64,000 nt of DNA from Microcebus murinus (taxonomy: Eukaryota > Chordata > Mammalia > Primates > Cheirogaleidae), in the NCBI RefSeq assembly GCF_040939455.1, contig NC_134109.1, positions 56,324,001 to 56,388,000 on the forward strand. Direction: 5' to 3'. This document shows positions 61,891 to 64,000 of the stretch, piece by piece. How positions within the stretch are numbered: the stretch's first letter is position 1; every line of letters begins with the position of its first letter. Both the position numbers and the translations under genes were made by a program. The notes under the pieces are model-generated. The model was not told the origin of the DNA and ran no database searches. It saw nothing but the letters and a program-made list of their open reading frames with translations.

Positions 61891-62285
61891 GTGCCCAGTG
61901 AACCTTCTTCAACTGAAAAGCAAAAATTTCTGCCTTTTAGTGGCTTTCAACAATGCAATCAGTGGAAGATGATCTTAACAGTCACTGGTAACACTGGGCA
62001 GAAATCCCTGGCTGAGCAAATCCAGGGAGACTGTGGCTTGTTCAATCTTTCCTCATGGCTGCTTTCCAACCATCTCAGAGAGCGCATACATATGCTCTAC
62101 TGAGATGTTATCAAGCACATTTCTGGTCTATTTTCCTTTTCCCATTTTCTCCTTAGCCTTCTCTCAACCCCCAACTCAGTGCTATGCAGCTCAGGCTGAG
62201 ATATGAACTAGCTCTGAGCACTCTCAGGCAAGAATGCAGCATCTTTGTGTGGCAGGAAAGAATTCAGTTTAATTTGGCATAAGCT
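61891..62285. other. Single-copy DNA, no gene seen
   Basis: A 129-codon frame (61714-62103) crosses the boundary of the L1-like region and shows no family signature. Confidence 0.4.
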
Positions 62286-62289
62286 AGCT

Positions 62290-63010
62290 TCTCAGGCTCA
62301 CGTTTTCCCTCAATCCACCTCTCTTTCAACTTAACTATCTCTAGTAATGTTCCGTCTCTTATCTTAGTCACCCAGGTTGTTATTTTCACTTACTCTTTAC
62401 TTGTCTACATGAAATCGAATGGCAGAAACTATCAATTCTATCTCTACCAAGCTTGTACTTCTCTTTCTTTTGTTCCTTTCTTGCTCTCTCTAGCCTATTT
62501 TATATTGCATTTAATTATTATTGCTTGGACTCCTGCAGTGGTTTCCTAACTAGTATTCACTCTTTTCTTTCCAGGTTCTCTCCTTTCTCAAGCCACTCTA
62601 CAAATGCTGCCAAATTAATCTTCCGAAGCTTTGCTCTGATAAAATCACATTTCTGGAAAAAAAAAAAAAGTTCAATAGCTCCTTATTAGTTATGGGTTAA
62701 ATCTGAGCCCCTCATGCTGGCTCTGCTCAACATGGCCTCAACTGCCTTACCCGCTTCTACTCCACACACTCTCTGTGGCATGGTGAAATCAGACTTCCTG
62801 GTGCTTCTCAAGCATGCCCTGTCTTTTGTCACTGCTCCTTCCTCATTTAGTGTTTTTCTACTGGATTGTTCTTGCCCTCTTCTTCCATCATCTCAACTTA
62901 CTGAAACATTATTTAGCTGTTAAGGTACAGATCAGATGTTGTTTGCTTCATGACACTTTCTCTAATTCTCTCAGTGCACTGTCACCTCGTTCCCTGTTCC
63001 CATTTTCGTG
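62290..63010 (+). mobile_element. L2 LINE 3' portion, sense
   Basis: 'gactcctgcagtggtttcctaac', 'gctgccaaattaatcttcc', 'gctctgataaaatcacattt', 'gcttcatgacactttctctaattc' follow the L2 order. A 13-A run at about 62658 interrupts it. Confidence 0.75.
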
Positions 63011-63015
63011 GCAGG

Positions 63016-63481
63016 TGTATTAGTTTGCTAGGGGTGCCATTACAAATTACCACAAACTTTGTGGCTTAAAACAACAGAGATTCATTTTCTTAGTTTTGGA
63101 GGTCAGAAATCCAAAATCATGGTATTGGTAAGGCCATGTTCTCCCTGATGGCTCTAAGGGAGAATTTTTTTCTTGCCTCTTTCTAGCTTCTGGTGATTGC
63201 TGGCAATTTTGGTGTTCTTGACTTGTAGACACATCACTGCAATCACCTGGCATTCTCCCTATGTGTCTTTATATCATCTTCTCTCTGTGCATAAGTCTAT
63301 GTTTCTTGGCCTCTTTTTATAAGGACATTAGTCATTGGAATGGGTTTTACCCTGCTCTAGTATAACCTTCCCTTAACTTGATTACATCACAAAAGCCCTA
63401 TTTCCAAATAAGGTCACATTTACAGGTACCAGGTTAAGACTTCAACATATCTTTTTAGGGGGCACAATTTAACTCATGACA
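63016..63481 (-). mobile_element. MLT1-type ERVL-MaLR LTR, antisense
   Basis: Starts 'tgtattagtttgctaggggtg' and contains 'gtggcttaaaacaacagagat', 'gcctctttctagcttctggtg' and 'ttccaaataaggtcacattt'. It ends 'aactcatgaca'. TG...CA termini intact. Solo LTR. Confidence 0.87.
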
Positions 63482-63915
63482 GTAAGAGTATGTTAATTAT
63501 CATTTCTGGTTTAGTGTTGACTTTGGAGATACAGTACAGTTGATGCTTTTGACAGGAAGCCAGAGTTAGCTCTATGTAGCCCCAAATACAACTCTTTGGG
63601 CCCGAAGTGTTATCTAGCTACTCTAATACAAGGTTACAGAGTTTGACCTACTCCAAGTCTTTGCATAGCTGAGCCAGCTGGCACCCTACCTAGGCTGCAG
63701 CGTCCTTCACCACCTTCCTTATCAAGGAATCTCCAGGTCCATTGGTATTTTTAGTAGAACTCTCTCTTGGCTGAATTGCAAAGGCCTCATTTCTGCCCCA
63801 TCTACCAATTTATCTGTATTTTTTCCTAGCAACCAGTTTCCCTCCATATTTTTTAATACTAAAATATTGTATTTTTGTGTTCTGTGTTCACTGCCCACAT
63901 TGTTCCAGAAACATT
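63482..63915. other. Single-copy DNA, no gene seen
   Basis: No exon or named repeat. Confidence 0.4.
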
Positions 63916-63960
63916 TCTCTGGACAATTCTGTCCAGAGACAATTTCTGTCTCTGGACAGA
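63916..63960. repeat. Overlapping hairpin cluster
   Basis: 'tctctggaca' and 'tgtccagaga' form perfect 10-bp arms around a 4-base loop (63916-63939). A third related copy, 'tctctggaca', follows at about 63949, so alternative folds are possible. Confidence 0.85.
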
Positions 63961-64000
63961 AATATGCAGACCTCAAGGCAGCACTTGAAGGATATTCAGA

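Overview
The window is non-coding nuclear DNA from a primate, most likely a strepsirrhine (lemur-type) genome. The main evidence is four or five Alu copies whose middle linker reads roughly 'attaattggccaact-gatatatat'. They also share a fixed 'gtgccgtggcgtcagcct' stretch in the antisense right arm, which human Alu subfamilies lack. LINE-1 3' ends carrying a shared 'gcatattatgggggtac' block with a C-rich tract (G-rich on the L1 sense strand) recur at least four times. Older eutherian repeats (L2, MIR, MLT1 and MLT2 LTRs, hAT fossils) fill much of the rest. I see no protein-coding exon, tRNA, rRNA or CRISPR array. Every open frame I examined is explained by Alu, L1 or simple-repeat sequence, or is short with no recognisable family.

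Layout. 1-11 kb: single-copy AT-rich DNA with an MLT2 LTR, Alus, MIRs and a palindromic MITE. 11-20 kb: an MLT1 LTR, an Alu split by a CCCT/CCTT array, L2 pieces, a perfect 41-bp inverted repeat, a lemur Alu and an L1 end with a fold-back junction. 20.7-24.6 kb: stacked antisense L1s. One of them contains an 80-bp mariner-like MITE, has lost ORF1 and most of ORF2, and ends in a 5' UTR of about 251-bp tandem monomers preceded by an inverted monomer piece. 25-36 kb: a lemur Alu, an MLT1 inside an L2, a short L1 with clear target-site duplications, and a three-phase pyrimidine array at 33.0-33.45 kb. 36.7-40.7 kb: a long antisense L1 with a pyrimidine array in its 5' portion, followed by a MER1-like hAT with 8-bp target duplications. 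41-52 kb: mostly single-copy, with L2 and Alu copies and a CpG-containing patch at 47.45-47.70 kb holding a strong CTCF-like site. 52.4-61.9 kb: a nested block made of two antisense lemur L1s, an unidentified 1.67-kb antisense retrocopy, a lemur Alu, a truncated YY1 processed pseudogene, and a GC-rich stretch that looks like an antisense L1 5' UTR carrying a young Alu. 62-64 kb: L2, an MLT1 LTR and a small hairpin cluster.

No genes work together here. The informative content is the insertion history. Nearly all L1 pieces lie antisense to the + strand, which would fit an intron of a + strand gene, although nothing in the window shows such a gene.
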